From NCBI GenBank assembly GCA_950295325.1, contig OX485806.1:40426001-40490000 (forward strand): 64,000 nt of DNA, read 5' to 3'. Positions 33,053 to 43,330 of the stretch are shown in pieces. Under the pieces are notes generated by a model. That model was given only the letters and a program-made list of their open reading frames with translations. It was not told where the DNA came from and did no database searches. Both the position numbers and the translations under genes were made by a program. Positions within the stretch are counted from its first letter, which is position 1. Each line of letters starts with the position of its first letter. This DNA is from Polytrichum commune (Eukaryota > Streptophyta > Polytrichopsida > Polytrichales > Polytrichaceae).

Positions 33053-33975
33053 TGTCGCAACCCTTGCTAGTTTTCCTTAACTTAGTTTGACCGCCTTCCA
33101 ACCTAGCAAGTGCCACGAGCGTTAATTTGCACATCCCAAGCACATGCATGATTAGCTCCCAATACCGCAGACCTTCAAACTCATAGCTTGGTCACCAAAC
33201 CTTCCTACACATGCATTCGGGGCTCTCCCCTTAGTAGGTAGCCAATGGCTAAGGTGGACTTTCATCCATGGAAGTCCATTCTTGAGTTGATCATTGTGTT
33301 GCCAAAACAATACTACAATTACCCGGAGCACATTGCCAAGTATGCTCCGGGGGGGTCGTTTGGCTAAGCCGCCTCACCCATATAAGCCTTTAAGAGAGAC
33401 ACCACGGGCCTTGGCTTGGTGGTTAGGGCTCATGGCCCCCAATGAGGAGGTTGTGGGGTCTATTCCCCATGTTGGCGTGGTGTTCACCACCTTAGTCCAC
33501 CCAACTATGGTGGGGGGTCCTTGGACCTTGTTGTATGGGTACCTCAAAGCCCTTTGGGGGGATTTCATGTCCGGTATCCTCAAGGCACTAGTGGCTAGCT
33601 AGGAACTAGTATAGTGTGTCACTATAGTGCCCACCCCGAGAGGGGTTAGTAATCCAACACCACTCGTATTATACCCTGAGGGTTTAATGCCAAGGGTGGG
33701 TCGAACGGGCATTCCAATCACGTTGATCACATGGTCAGTGTTTCTTCTCTTCTCTCTCTATCTCCACTAGGACTTTGGATGGGGCCCCTATTCCACTGTC
33801 AAGTATCCTTAGCTGCTGGGGCTAAAACCCCCCAGCAGCTTCAGACCACCGTAACTTCTACATATAATGTTTGATGCTATTAAGCAATCACTTTATCGTC
33901 ATCTAATCTTTGTATAGATGCCGATGCACCCCTCACTTGCCCCATTCGGTGTGAGGTAAAGTAGGCACCCCTTTG
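33053..33975 (-). mobile_element. Degenerate LTR fragment related to 51240-52215, interrupted
   Basis: The left end TGTCGCAACCCTTGCTAG is the reverse complement of the LTR end at 52200-52215. Collinear landmarks follow: TTCCATGGAAGTCCA, CCTCACCCATATAAGCC, GGGGCCCCTA-like, AGCTGCTGGGG...CCCAGCAGCTTCAGA, CTCACTTGCCCCATTCG. The outer about 350 bp (U3 start) cannot be followed and the opposite terminus is not found. A SINE candidate sits inside it at about 33400-33720. Confidence 0.75.
33400..33720 (+). mobile_element. tRNA-derived SINE candidate
   Basis: The sequence splits the LTR fragment between ATATAAGCCTTTAAG and CTAGGACTTT, which are adjacent in the intact LTR. Its head has RNA polymerase III internal promoter boxes: A-box-like TGGCTTGGTGGTTAGGG at 33412 and B-box-like GGTCTATTCC at 33457. 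The tail region (about 33610-33700: TATAGTGCCCACCCC, CCAACACCA, TACCCTGAGGG) resembles the 3' UTR of the LINE at 14.7 kb read on its minus strand. The exact ends and the target-site duplication are not resolved. Confidence 0.55.
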
Positions 33976-35229
33976 GTTTCAAAGCCAAAGGGTTGAATTG
34001 TGCTTACCCTTTGTTCATAAATAATATTTTCTAAGGTTCGAAAGTCTTATGAGTGAAAAGGTTGTAGTTAGCCTTCTAAGCATCCAATTAGTCCAATCTA
34101 AGCCTAGTTACCTTGGAATCGACAACCTAGACCCTTCCAATGTCGTCCAACTACTAAAACTGAACACAAAGGAGGCCAAACACTAATAAAAGAGCTTCTA
34201 ATTATTTGAAGTATAATACGTATTTTGAAGTTCCATATAGGGCCCTGACAATGTGAGAGTTTGGGTAACCCCTACTCTTAGATTTTGACGTTTGTATTTT
34301 TTTTGTCATAAATCGTTTGTTTCTTTAGTGCATGATTGGACACTAAGGTACAGGACAAGGTTACATAGGTTTGTTTTGTTTTGCATACCCTAAACCCACG
34401 TGCACAAATTTGTAGGGAACCACAAGAATTCTACATAGCTATGTTGATTGGGGTTAATTTTGGGCAACACGGTCACACTTTTACGAAGCATGTGCTATGT
34501 TTGTGAACACACACTCACTCTTGTTGTGTTTCCACCCTAAGCCTTTTTTTTTTATGGATGACTTCAGGTTATATTTTATGGGCTGTAAAACTGTAAATTT
34601 TGAAGAAAATTTTAAACTGCATTATGCTTAAGTATCCTTGTGTTCTTCATCACTTGCAATTGTATGATACCATTCAAGTTGTGGTTTGGGAATGATATGC
34701 ATCATGTTATCACATTTGTTCTTCTATGATGTGGTTAACAATACATATATTTTGCACAAGTTAAGATTTGTTTTGATAAGCACAAGTCTTTCACATGTAT
34801 GATAAGTTTTTGCACTTAGTTTTTGCAATTATATGTATGCTTTATGCTTTTTTGTTGCCATGTTTTTCCCCACCACTTTTTCATTACATACACTTTAATT
34901 TTTTTTAAACAATTAAAAGGAATGTAGACTACAAAAAAAATGCAATGACATGGGCAATATAATTAGTAATAGGGTGCAAAAAAAAAGGCCATTATAGAGA
35001 ATTAAGTAATTATAGGGAGCATTTAATTCATGCCTTGGAGGTAAATAGCCCTTAAACAAATACCCCTTCACCGCATGTGGTGCACAAAAATTCTACAGAG
35101 TGACCTACCTGAGGTACAAAGCCAATGTTAACTGCAATATTAAGGTTCTACATTCTAACGTCAAGACATAGGAAGAATCCGAGTGAAAATTCACTTGAAG
35201 GGAGGTACCCCTCCATTATCATACAACTA
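33976..35229. other. Intergenic, no gene recognised
   Basis: AT-rich. Short ORFs only. No RNA gene or complete repeat seen. Confidence 0.5.
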
Positions 35230-35538
35230 TAAAAATAGGGGATTGCTATTTCCACACCTTTCTTGGCTAGATTCACACCTTTTTGCCGGTTCGGTTGCCG
35301 TGTCACTGAGGGGCTATATATGAGATTCTTCATGGTGCATCTGGACCGTTGATCCACCAAGGCCCATCCAAGGGCCTCAATGATCCTAGGTGGCGGTGGG
35401 GTGGGGGGCGGGAGTGGTGCTTGCCACCAAGGCGGGGTGGGGCCGTGGGCCTCATGTCTTTTTTGGGGAGGCCGGATTTAGGGTGGTGTCTGGCCTAGTG
35501 GCTAGGCGGGCCCATTGGCTAGGCCTACTTATTATAGA

Positions 35539-35660
35539 ACTAGTTGGTTACCCTTACTCTACTTACTAAATGACTAGTTGGTTATCCTTCCTCTACTTAC
35601 TAAATGACTAGTTGGTTAGCCTTACTCTACTTACTAAATAACTAGTTGGTAAGCCTCTCC
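35539..35660. repeat. 34-bp tandem repeats inside the foldback element
   Basis: ACTAGTTGGTTA...TACTTACTAAATG units start at 35539, 35573, 35607 and 35641 (period 34). The same unit recurs in reverse orientation at about 35750-35836, 36134-36215 and 36633-36660, so the tandem repeats are part of the inverted arms. Confidence 0.9.
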
Positions 35661-35834
35661 AATACTTTAACGCATCAAAGCTTAACTTCAAGACTTGCAC
35701 ATATACCACTCAAATATACATGTCCAATTAAGAAGAGTGACCATAAGTAGAATAAGGCTAACCAAGTAGTTATTTAGTAAGTAGAGTAAGGGTAACCAAC
35801 TAGTCATTTAGTAAGTAGAGTAAGGCTAACCAAC

Positions 35835-36135
35835 TACACTAAATATGATATTTAGTGTTTGATTAGATTTAATGTTTTACCACCCTACTTTGCTCAACAC
35901 TAATTTTCAATTCTTTGATAATTAGTGTTAGACATAAATGCGTCGCCGCCGCCTTCCTTGTTGCCACCTCTTTCCTACTAAACACTAAATTCGTGCATGT
36001 AACTTTCACATATTACCATAAATGATATTTAGTGTTTGAATTTACATTTAATGTTACTTACTTTCATAGGGTTAGTGAGATTTAGTGTAGTGTTCGTATT
36101 TAATGTATCTAACACTAAATATGATATTTTGTGTA
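35835..36135. mobile_element. MITE with TA target duplication, copy 1 (nested)
   Basis: The body is 35837-36133 (297 bp), TIR CACTAAATATGATATTTAGTG at the left and its near reverse complement (ending CATATTTTGTG) at the right. It is flanked by TA on both sides. Removing it restores an intact 34-bp repeat junction (CCAACTAGTTATTTAG), so it inserted into the foldback element. A TA duplication suggests a Tc1/mariner-type origin. Confidence 0.9.
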
Positions 36136-36212
36136 GTTATTTAGTAAGTAGAGTAAGGCTAACCAACTAGTTATTTAGTAAGTAGAGTAAGGGTAACCAA
36201 CTAGTCATTTAG

Positions 36213-36635
36213 TAAGAGCGTCCCCACCAGCCTCGCCATAGGGCATGCCAACGCCAAAAATGGGGCATCCCGGGTTCTTAGGTGGCGGTACCGGCATAAA
36301 TTGAGCCCCACCAATGTCCGGTCCGGCATAATTTAGAAGCGGCCCGGGTATAGTAAAGGCCTTCCAACACCATAAATGGTTCATATGGCGACCCTCCTCC
36401 GGCCCGCCAAGAGATTACTTTAATATCAGATACTCCGATATCCTACTTTATCCCATGTCAGATAATAGGTGTCGTTGTCTTATTGATTGCTTCCTAATTA
36501 TACCGGGGGTATGCCTAGGCTTTGGTGGGCTCTGACTCAAGATGAGCGGCCCCGCCCAAGATGGAGGGCTCCTAAACACCATATAATATTTTATTTTTGG
36601 CGGGTTGCTTACTATCTCTCCTGGGGATGCTCTAA
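36213..36635. mobile_element. PIF/Harbinger-like MITE, TAA duplication (nested)
   Basis: The body is 36216-36632 (417 bp), beginning GAGCGTCCCCACCAG and ending CTGGGGATGCTC, imperfect inverted ends. It is flanked by TAA at 36213-36215 and 36633-36635; removing one TAA and the body rejoins AGTAAGTAGAGTAAGG of the 34-bp repeat. The TWA duplication and GAGC(A/G)TCCCC ends are PIF/Harbinger-like. The short antisense ORF 36448-36654 crosses its end and is incidental. Confidence 0.85.
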
Positions 36636-36968
36636 GTAGAGTAAGGCTAACCAACTAATTATATAATAAGTAGGCCTAGCCACTGGGCCCGCCTAGCCAC
36701 TAGGCCCGACACCACCCTAAATCCGGCCTCCCCAAAAAAGACATGAGGCCCACGGCCCCACCCCACCTTGGTGGCAAGCACCACCCCCGCCCCCCACCCC
36801 ACCGCCACCTAGGATCATTGAGGCCTTTGGATGGGCCTTGGTGGATCAACGGTCCGGATGCACCATGAAGAATCTCATGTATAGCGCCTCAATGACACGG
36901 CAACCGAACCGGTAAAAAGGTGTGAATCTAGCCAAAAAAGGTGTGGAAATAGCGATCCCCTAAAAATA

Positions 36969-38273
36969 TAGGGTATTAATCTAGATCAACTCTACAAAAT
37001 GTATGCAAATCTATGTCACCATCCATATATTCTAATAATGAATAGTAGTTGAAACCGTTGATGTAAGCTTTCTTAGCCTTTATTATTATTATTATTATCA
37101 ACAATATTAATGACTTGAAGACGCTCCAAGAACCTCCAACATAAGGTAGACGTGCCTAAATCAAACATAGACTATATTTGAGTGGTATGCGATTAGGTTC
37201 ACGTCTAAGAACAAACATCAAAAAGACACATTTCTAAGAAATGATTGAACCACTAGCTCAAAATATGTTGACCATTCTAAGTTTAGTAGTCAACACGATT
37301 GTGGCTTGAACTTATATGACCACTCAATGAGTAGGAGAATCTTCACTTTGACAATGAATAAGATATTCATAAGAACTCTGAAAATTATGAGGCAAACAAC
37401 TACGGTCACAATTTGGATTCCCTAATTATGTCACGTTAATAGCATGTTTCGTATTCTATGAGAAGCGAGTGCAAATAGGAAAGTATCCATCTAAGGCACG
37501 TCTACCTTAGGTCGTTGTGAGAGAATGCTCTTAAGATCTCTCTCCATTTGACATTAGGGAACCCTAGATAGAAGGTTCTTAGGGCTGATTCTCCTCTTAG
37601 CTACAAAGAATTCACATGAATGTACAGTACATGGTGTTAACTCCAAAGCAAGGTGGACAGGGACATGGCCTCATATAGTACCAAGGATAAGTTAATATCC
37701 CGTCGTTCCCCGAGCCACTTAACTTAGTATTATTTTGTAGGTCTCCGAACTCTTACATTGCTCCTGGCTAGCCAAAATGGCATGCAAGGATTGGTTGAGG
37801 GCTGCCTAGCTCCAGTCTTTTCGTAATGTCTGTACCACAGTCCGGGGAGTTCTGTAGAGAAACTGGCTAATTGCCGAGGTTTCTGGAGGTGGCTCGGATT
37901 TTACAAATTTTACCCGGAAGTGGCCTAAAGAGTACAAAATTTATTGGTTGATAGCCCCCATTTCCTAATGTGTTTAGGCAATTAGCTGGCAATTTTTTTT
38001 TTCATTTATGCAATTTCCGGAAGGTCTAAAATGTGGCCGGTTTTATATTTTGGTGGTGGATGTGTCATGATCATTTATTCAATTTTTTTTGAATTAATGT
38101 GGATTAATTCAATGTGGGCATTCACTCTCCATTTATTGTCATCTAAATAGTATCCTTAGCACGATTTGAACTTGGCAAAGCCCCTACCATTTTAGGGCTA
38201 AGGATTTAGCCTTTGAAAAATACAAGCACCACAAAAGGGTCCAAGTATTATTCGGAGGCTAGTTAGTATTGAA
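36969..38273. other. Intergenic with an old dispersed repeat (R1)
   Basis: About 37140-37490 resembles 2790-3010, 3770-3850 and 41190-41500 (GAGAATCTTCACTTTGA, ATTTGGATT...CTAA, GTTTC(G/A)TAT). An ATT microsatellite lies at 37080-37100. No gene. Confidence 0.5.
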
Positions 38274-38870
38274 AAGTCATGAGATTTGCGTACCATTGCC
38301 GTTAGTATCAATTGCCCCAAACGAACAAGGCACATCACTCATACTCACTATATTAGGAGAATTCAAATAAGAAGAAGGATTAGCATACAAAAAACGGTAC
38401 TTACTGTCTTTCTTCCAAAGTGGGATAGCATCACAAATTATGTCATCTACCTCTTCATCTGGCCCTTCCAAGGCAATTCGCAGCATTGCATCGAGATTCC
38501 TACTACCCAACTTATTTCTGACTTTGGTCTTGATCAAATTTTACACACTGAAAGCGCGCTCACATGTCGCAGTAGAAACACATTGCACATGAGCTACTCT
38601 GCAAGAATAAGGAGGTTGGGGTACCGTGCTTGCAAAGCATGATTCCAAGTTATCATGCCCCACAAATCCCTGAAATTCTTATCCCCCCATTCCGTAGTGC
38701 ACTGAAGCTTGAAGGCTAAGAATTCACGCTTACATGTTGTTTGGTCGACAAGAGGAGGAAGTTTAAAGCTTCCATGTGAGCGGTCTACTCCATAATGGCA
38801 CAACAAAGTATCTAATTCTGAAACACACCAATTTTGCAAGCCCACTTGCCCTGAAGGCATATTGACTACT
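38274..38870 (-). pseudogene. hAT transposase C-terminal remnant
   Basis: Two minus-strand frames, 38594-38860 and 38277-38537, are parts of one hAT-family dimerisation region. The first ends ARYPNLLILAE; the next frame then reads VQCVSTATCERAFSV, a TAA at 38541-38543, and NLIKTKVRNKLGSRNLDAML. C-x-S-x-x-x-CER-x-FS and the following KxRN(K/R)L are the signature of the hAT C-terminal domain. A one-base frameshift at about 38590 and the TAA (where the family usually has Q) break it. The zinc finger and catalytic parts are missing, so it is a dead fragment. Similarity is to the ZNF862-like branch in my recollection, not tested. Confidence 0.85.
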
Positions 38871-38960
38871 ACGGAGTCAAAGCTGGTTTAGGGAAGCAAG
38901 GGGAGCCCTAAACCACAAGCCACTCTAACCCTAAAGGGCCTAAACCACAAGTCAACAAGG

Positions 38961-40306
38961 CATTGTGTGAGGCCAAACCACCCATCCTTAAGCGTCCTAG
39001 TCCGGGTGAGGGCATGGGTATCACATTCATGTTCACATAACTCCCTCTTACCAACTTCGTAAAAATCCATTTCATTTCCCATCAACTCTTACACACCAAT
39101 TTATTCCATCATAAGAGTACAAGCATTGAGAAATGCTCTTCTCTATTTATCCCCTTCTCCCTACACTAATTTACACACCAACCCTCAACTCACTACCAAA
39201 AGCTCATCCCCCTAGGCCACCCTCTAATTTATGTGAAGCCAAATCCCCCTAATTCACTAATACGTTGAATTTCTAGTTTAATCTCCTTTCCCCCCCCCCT
39301 TTTTTTTAATTAGCTAGCCCCCATATAAAGGGACCTTATTGCCTTTGGCCCTTTCCCATACCCGGCCGAACTTACAACCGGTCCCATATCCGGTTACATA
39401 ACCGGCCTCAAATCAGTAGCTTAGTCCTTTCTGCCCAAGGCCCTCGGCCAGTAGCTCTCCTGAGCTTGCTTGAACCAGTAACTTAGTCCTTCTGCCCAAG
39501 GCCCTCGGCCGCAGCTCTCCCAAGCTTGCTCAAACCAGTAACTCAGTCTTTCTGCCCAAGGCCCTCAGCCGCAGCTCTTCGAAGCTTGCTCAAATCGGTA
39601 GCTCATTTCTTATGCCCAAGGCCCTTGGCCGCAGCTCTTCGGAGCTTGCTCAAACCAGTAACTTAGTCCTTTTGCCCAAGGCCCTCGGCCGCAGCTCTTC
39701 GGAGCTTGCTCAAATCAGTAGTTCATTTCTTCTGCCCAAGGCCCCCGGCCGCAGCTCTTCGGAGCTTGCTCAAACCAGTAACTTAGTCCTTCTGCCCAAG
39801 GCCCTCGGCCGCAGCTCTCCCGAGCTTGCTCAAACCAGTAACTCAGTCTTTCTGCCCAAGGCCCTTGGCCGCAACTCTTCGGAGCTTGCTCAAATCAGTA
39901 GCTCATTTGAGCTCCTTGAGCTCCTCCCTCGCTCCACAAAAAAAAACACACACACAAAAAACCCAAGAGGGCTTAACCACTCACCTCTCTCCTACTTAGT
40001 AGGACCTCATCTTATCCACTAAACCCTCACCCCCTAAACCAACACGATAGGTCCCAATTCAAACACTTAAACCCAAGGCCCTCCCCTTTGCTTCATCAAA
40101 CATCACTCACTTAACCAAAACACCCCCTAATGCCACTAAGCTTCTAATTAACCACACAAAATAATCCTAAGGCCTAAAACATAACTCCACACCAAGCCTC
40201 ACTCTTTTTAATACTTTTAGTTGTTTCAATAACGATTTCAAATGCAATTCTAAGTAAATTCTAAACATAAAACAAATATGAGCAACCATTTTGGGCTCAT
40301 ACATAG
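38961..40306 (+). mobile_element. Solo LTR, TGTGAG...CTCACA family, copy C
   Basis: The body is about 38966-40301, starting TGTGAGGCCAAACCACCC and ending TTTTGGGCTCATA (the last CACA decayed to CATA). The flanks are CATTG (38961-38965) and CATAG (40302-40306), a TSD with one mismatch. Shares CTTAAGCGTCCTAGTCCGGG with copies B and D. It contains a 60-bp minisatellite at a position comparable to the minisatellites of B and D. Confidence 0.82.
39415..39908. repeat. 60-bp minisatellite, 8 copies, inside LTR copy C
   Basis: GCCCAAGGCCC recurs at 39433, 39493, 39553, 39613, 39673, 39733, 39793 and 39853, exactly 60 bp apart, within units containing GGCCGCAGCTCT(T/C)C and AGCTTGCTCAAA. A plus-strand ORF (39612-40022) with 20-residue repeats results from the multiple-of-three period and is not called as a gene. 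Confidence 0.93.
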
Positions 40307-40641
40307 TATTGAAAACTTACCTAAAATATATATATTTGATCGGCTGTCTGCCGTGAAAATAATTTCTCAATCGGCAATTTGCCGTGGATACTCTAGGGCA
40401 GCTTGCCGAAATGCCGGCATTTTATTTTTCTAATCGGCCCATTTCCATAAACCTTCATTTTCTTCCGGAACCCCTTCCTAAACTTTCCAATTGCATTCGG
40501 AAATTCTCAAAATCAACCGGCTAGCTCGTAACTAACTGCCGGCACTACCCGTTCATTGGTCTGCACTTGGTGGCCATTTGCAAACACTTGCGTCACCGAA
40601 GACTTGGATGCGAAGGTGGCAATCACCCAAAGGGAGCACAC
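40307..40641. other. Intergenic, nothing recognised
   Basis: Contains several GCCG-rich phrases (TGCCG, CCGGC) but no ORF or terminal repeat that I can support. Confidence 0.5.
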
Positions 40642-40949
40642 TACACTAAATATGATATTTAGTGTTAGATACACTAAATACAAACACTACACTAAATATC
40701 ACTAACCCTATGAAAGTAAGTAACATTAAATGTAAACTCAAACACTAAATATCATCTATGGTAATATGTGAAAGTTACATGCACGAATTTAGTGTTTAGT
40801 AGGAAAGAGGTGGCAACAAGGAAGGTGGCGGCGGCGGCGCATTTATGTCTAACACTAATTATCAAAGAATTCTTTGATAATTAGTGTTGAGCAGAGTAGG
40901 GTGGTAAAACACTAAATCTAATCAAACACTAAATATCATATTTTGTGTA
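40642..40949. mobile_element. MITE with TA target duplication, copy 2
   Basis: The body is 40644-40947 (304 bp), same family as 35837-36133 but in the opposite orientation. It starts CACTAAATATGATATTTAGTG and ends ATATCATATTTTGTG, with TA on both sides (40642-40643, 40948-40949). It shares the internal GGCGGCGGCGG tract and the AGTGTTTAGTAGGAAAGAGG block with copy 1. Confidence 0.92.
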
Positions 40950-41984
40950 GTGATCAGGGAGATTTTTGGGCATAATCGGTTGAGATCCGAGTGTTTGCAA
41001 GTCCAACCGGTTACATGTTGACATCCTTCGGTTTTCTTTTACTAAAGTGGGGTATATTCTATAATTTCCTCTAAAATGATCGGTAATTTTCCTACAATTT
41101 TGAACTTCAACCGGTTATTTTTCAAACTCAACCGGTTCATTTGTAACTAACTGCCGGTTCTCTCCGATCCTTGGAGCACACTTGGGTTGGGCTAAAGTAG
41201 ACATGCTTAATTTGGTTACTTTGTTTTTGGACACCTATATTTCAGTGGTGCATGGTTTGGTGTGGTTCCAAGAGCACATACCAAAAATACATGTTTTGTA
41301 AAAGAGATTAGATTGCATGTTGAAAGCATGATAATGATTCTAGGCTCACATATCAATTTAACAATGGGGACCTAGATGACCATATAAATGAGCCTGAGAA
41401 TGTTAACTTCGTGATAATGTATTCATCTTAGCTACGGCCTCAATTTGGATTTGCTAACCAACCCGTATTAAGTACGTGTTTCATATCTTGGGAAAAGTGG
41501 GCTTTTCGTAAAGAATAATCCTTTAATACTCCTTTACTTTTCCAACAATTTGGGTTTTTGGAAATACCCTATGTGAATGTGTGCAAAGCAATATCTTTAA
41601 TTTTTTTTTGCCAAGTGGCGGCATTTCGGATAATTTATTGATGAAGTGTGAGTAGCCAATAGGTAAACATCCATATAAGGTAGAGGGTGCTAGAACCAAC
41701 ACCCCACCCAAAACCAACACCAATAAATGCCTCCCAATCGCCAACAACCTATTGCCTTGAACCGTTCCCCATGGTGTAGGAGTGCCCGGGCCCACGGAGT
41801 GATGGTTCTAGGTGCCATTAGTAGTGCCACCTCATACCGGCCTCCACTACCTCCATGTAGGGTAGGTAATGGGTTCCACTTTCTCTCGGGTCAGTTTCAA
41901 GGTGGGTTTAGGGTGGCATGTCAATGCATATTCTAGGCATTCTATTCACATGGGGGAATGGTTGAAGCCCACAATGCCAAGGAG
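40950..41984. other. Intergenic with dispersed repeat R1
   Basis: 40970-41500 is collinear with 1375-1440 plus 2790-3010 and with 37140-37490 (ATTTTTGGGCATAATCGG, CTTAATTTGGTTACTTTG, GATTTGCTAACC). The remainder has no recognised gene; ORFs at 41523-41936 on both strands lack motifs. Confidence 0.55.
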
Positions 41985-42485
41985 GTACGCCCACAAAGCC
42001 TAAGGGGGTCAGTTATGGATACAAAGGGGGTCAATTTTAGGCAACAAGGGGGACGGTACCTGGGATGTAAGGGGATGGTTCTACAACCAGACCTAATGGA
42101 GTCATGAAAGTGGCCATGTTGGACTTTGATCTGGCTTGAGTCTTGCACATGATTATGTTGTGTTCGTTCTAAAAGAACTTGTGTTCATTCTAGGCAATGG
42201 ATGTGGAAGTCCTTATCATATGCAAAGGCTGTCATACGTGGGACCTAGGGGGTCAATTCTAGGCACAAAGGGGGTCAGTTTTAGGCAACAAGGGGGACGG
42301 TACCTGGGATGTAAGGGGATGGTTTCTACAACCATACCTAATGGGGTCATGAAAGTGGCCATGTTGGACTTTGATCTAGCTTGAGTCTTGCACATGATTA
42401 TGTTGTGTTGGTTCTAAGCAAACTTGTGTTCATTCTAGGCAATGGATGTGGAGGTCCTCATCATATGCAAAAGTTGTCATACGTG
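41985..42485. repeat. Tandem duplication, unit about 245 bp
   Basis: GGACGGTACCTGGGATGTAA occurs at 42051 and 42295, with long matching flanks on both sides (CATGAAAGTGGCCATGTTGGA, GCACATGATTATGTTGTGTT, ATTCTAGGCAATGGATGTGGA). The second copy is cut at CATACGTG by the LTR start at 42486, while the first copy continues after CATACGTG into the second unit. Confidence 0.88.
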
Positions 42486-43330
42486 TGTGAGGCCAAACCC
42501 ACCACCCTTAAGCGTCCTAGTCCGGGTGATGGTTTCGAGAATCACATGCATTCTACTAAAACTGGTAGTAGCATGAAATGTAACTTCCGTATCCGGGGAT
42601 ACGCACATTGTTTAAAGCCATGATGCTTTATTAATGCTAGCCTCGTGAATAGATGTAGCGCGGGCCTTCTCAAGAGTCCAACCCGCGGCCGTAGCTACAC
42701 ATGCCCTTAAGGACATTCCCCTCAGCCCTTTAATCGTGATTTTCCTTGTCTCAACATTGCGGGAATCCTTCACACTTTCCATCAACTCGTGTACTCAGTT
42801 TATTTCCTAGTGTGGGTACAAACATTAAAAAAAATGCTATTCTCTATTTTCACAATCCTCACTTCGTGTTATATTATCTTGCTAATGACGAATTATCTAA
42901 AGTAACATTAAGTAACATCCCAATCAACTAACTATCATTTAGTCCGATATAGCACTACGGCTTTCCCCTTTAATTATCTACCCAAGTCACTAAAGGCCTA
43001 GCATTAAGCCTTGAATCTGCCTCACTAAGTCCCCTTACTAGTGTCGGCCGACTAAACTTATCAACCATCAGCCCACAGTAGTAACCAGTAGTCCAACATT
43101 AGTAACCAACAGCTCCACAATAGCAACCAACAACCCATAGTAGTAACCAGCAGCTCTAGCAGCCCAATCAGTAGCAACCAGCAGCCCACAGTAGTAACCA
43201 GTAGCCCAACAGTAGTAACCAGTAGCCCAACAGTAGTAACCAGTAGCCCAACAATAGTAACCAGCAGCCCAACAGTAGGAACCAACAGCTCCACAGTAGC
43301 AACCAGCAGCCCACAGTAGTGCCCACGGTT
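42486..43330 (+). mobile_element. LTR fragment, TGTGAG family, copy D (5' part)
   Basis: It begins TGTGAGGCCAAACCCACC with CTTAAGCGTCCTAGTCCGGG exactly as in copies B and C, and continues with LTR-like sequence including CACACTTTCCATCAACTC, also seen in C. It passes into a minisatellite at about 43065-43325, after which sequence of a different, oppositely oriented retroelement follows. Its own 3' end may be the fragment at 47290-47924. Confidence 0.72.
43065..43325. repeat. AGTAGTAACCAGCAGCCCA minisatellite
   Basis: About eleven imperfect units of roughly 21-24 bp, built from CAGTAGTAACCAG(C/T)AGCCCAA with variants (GCAACCAACAGCTCCA). It occupies the junction between LTR copy D and the gag-protease pseudogene, and it adds a repetitive tail (LLVTTVG...) to the antisense protease frame. 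Confidence 0.88.

Larger units (their letters stand above)
35230..36968. mobile_element. Foldback (long-TIR) DNA element with 8-bp TSD
   Basis: The body is 35238-36960 (1723 bp). The left arm begins GGGGATTGCTATTTCCACACC and the right arm is its reverse complement ending GGTGTGGAAATAGCGATCCCC. The arms match for about 300 bp (35238-35535 with 36665-36960), including GGTTCGGTTGCCGTG, CAACGGTCC and the C-rich CCCACCCCACCGCCACCTAGG block. A perfect TSD TAAAAATA lies at 35230-35237 and 36961-36968. An 8-bp TSD fits hAT, while the very long TIRs fit Mutator-like/foldback elements; the superfamily is undecided. No transposase ORF. The centre holds 34-bp repeats and two nested MITEs. Confidence 0.9.

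Noticed and set aside
33406-33480. tRNA gene
   Set aside because: A and B boxes are present but no cloverleaf with acceptor stem can be formed; context fits a SINE head.
34236-34250. CCCTGACA as outer end of the reverse LTR fragment starting at 33053
   Set aside because: Flanking bases (ATGTG) do not match those at 33048-33052 (TACTA) and homology to the LTR stops earlier.
39612-40022. 136-codon ORF with 20-residue repeats
   Set aside because: Produced by the 60-bp minisatellite in LTR copy C.
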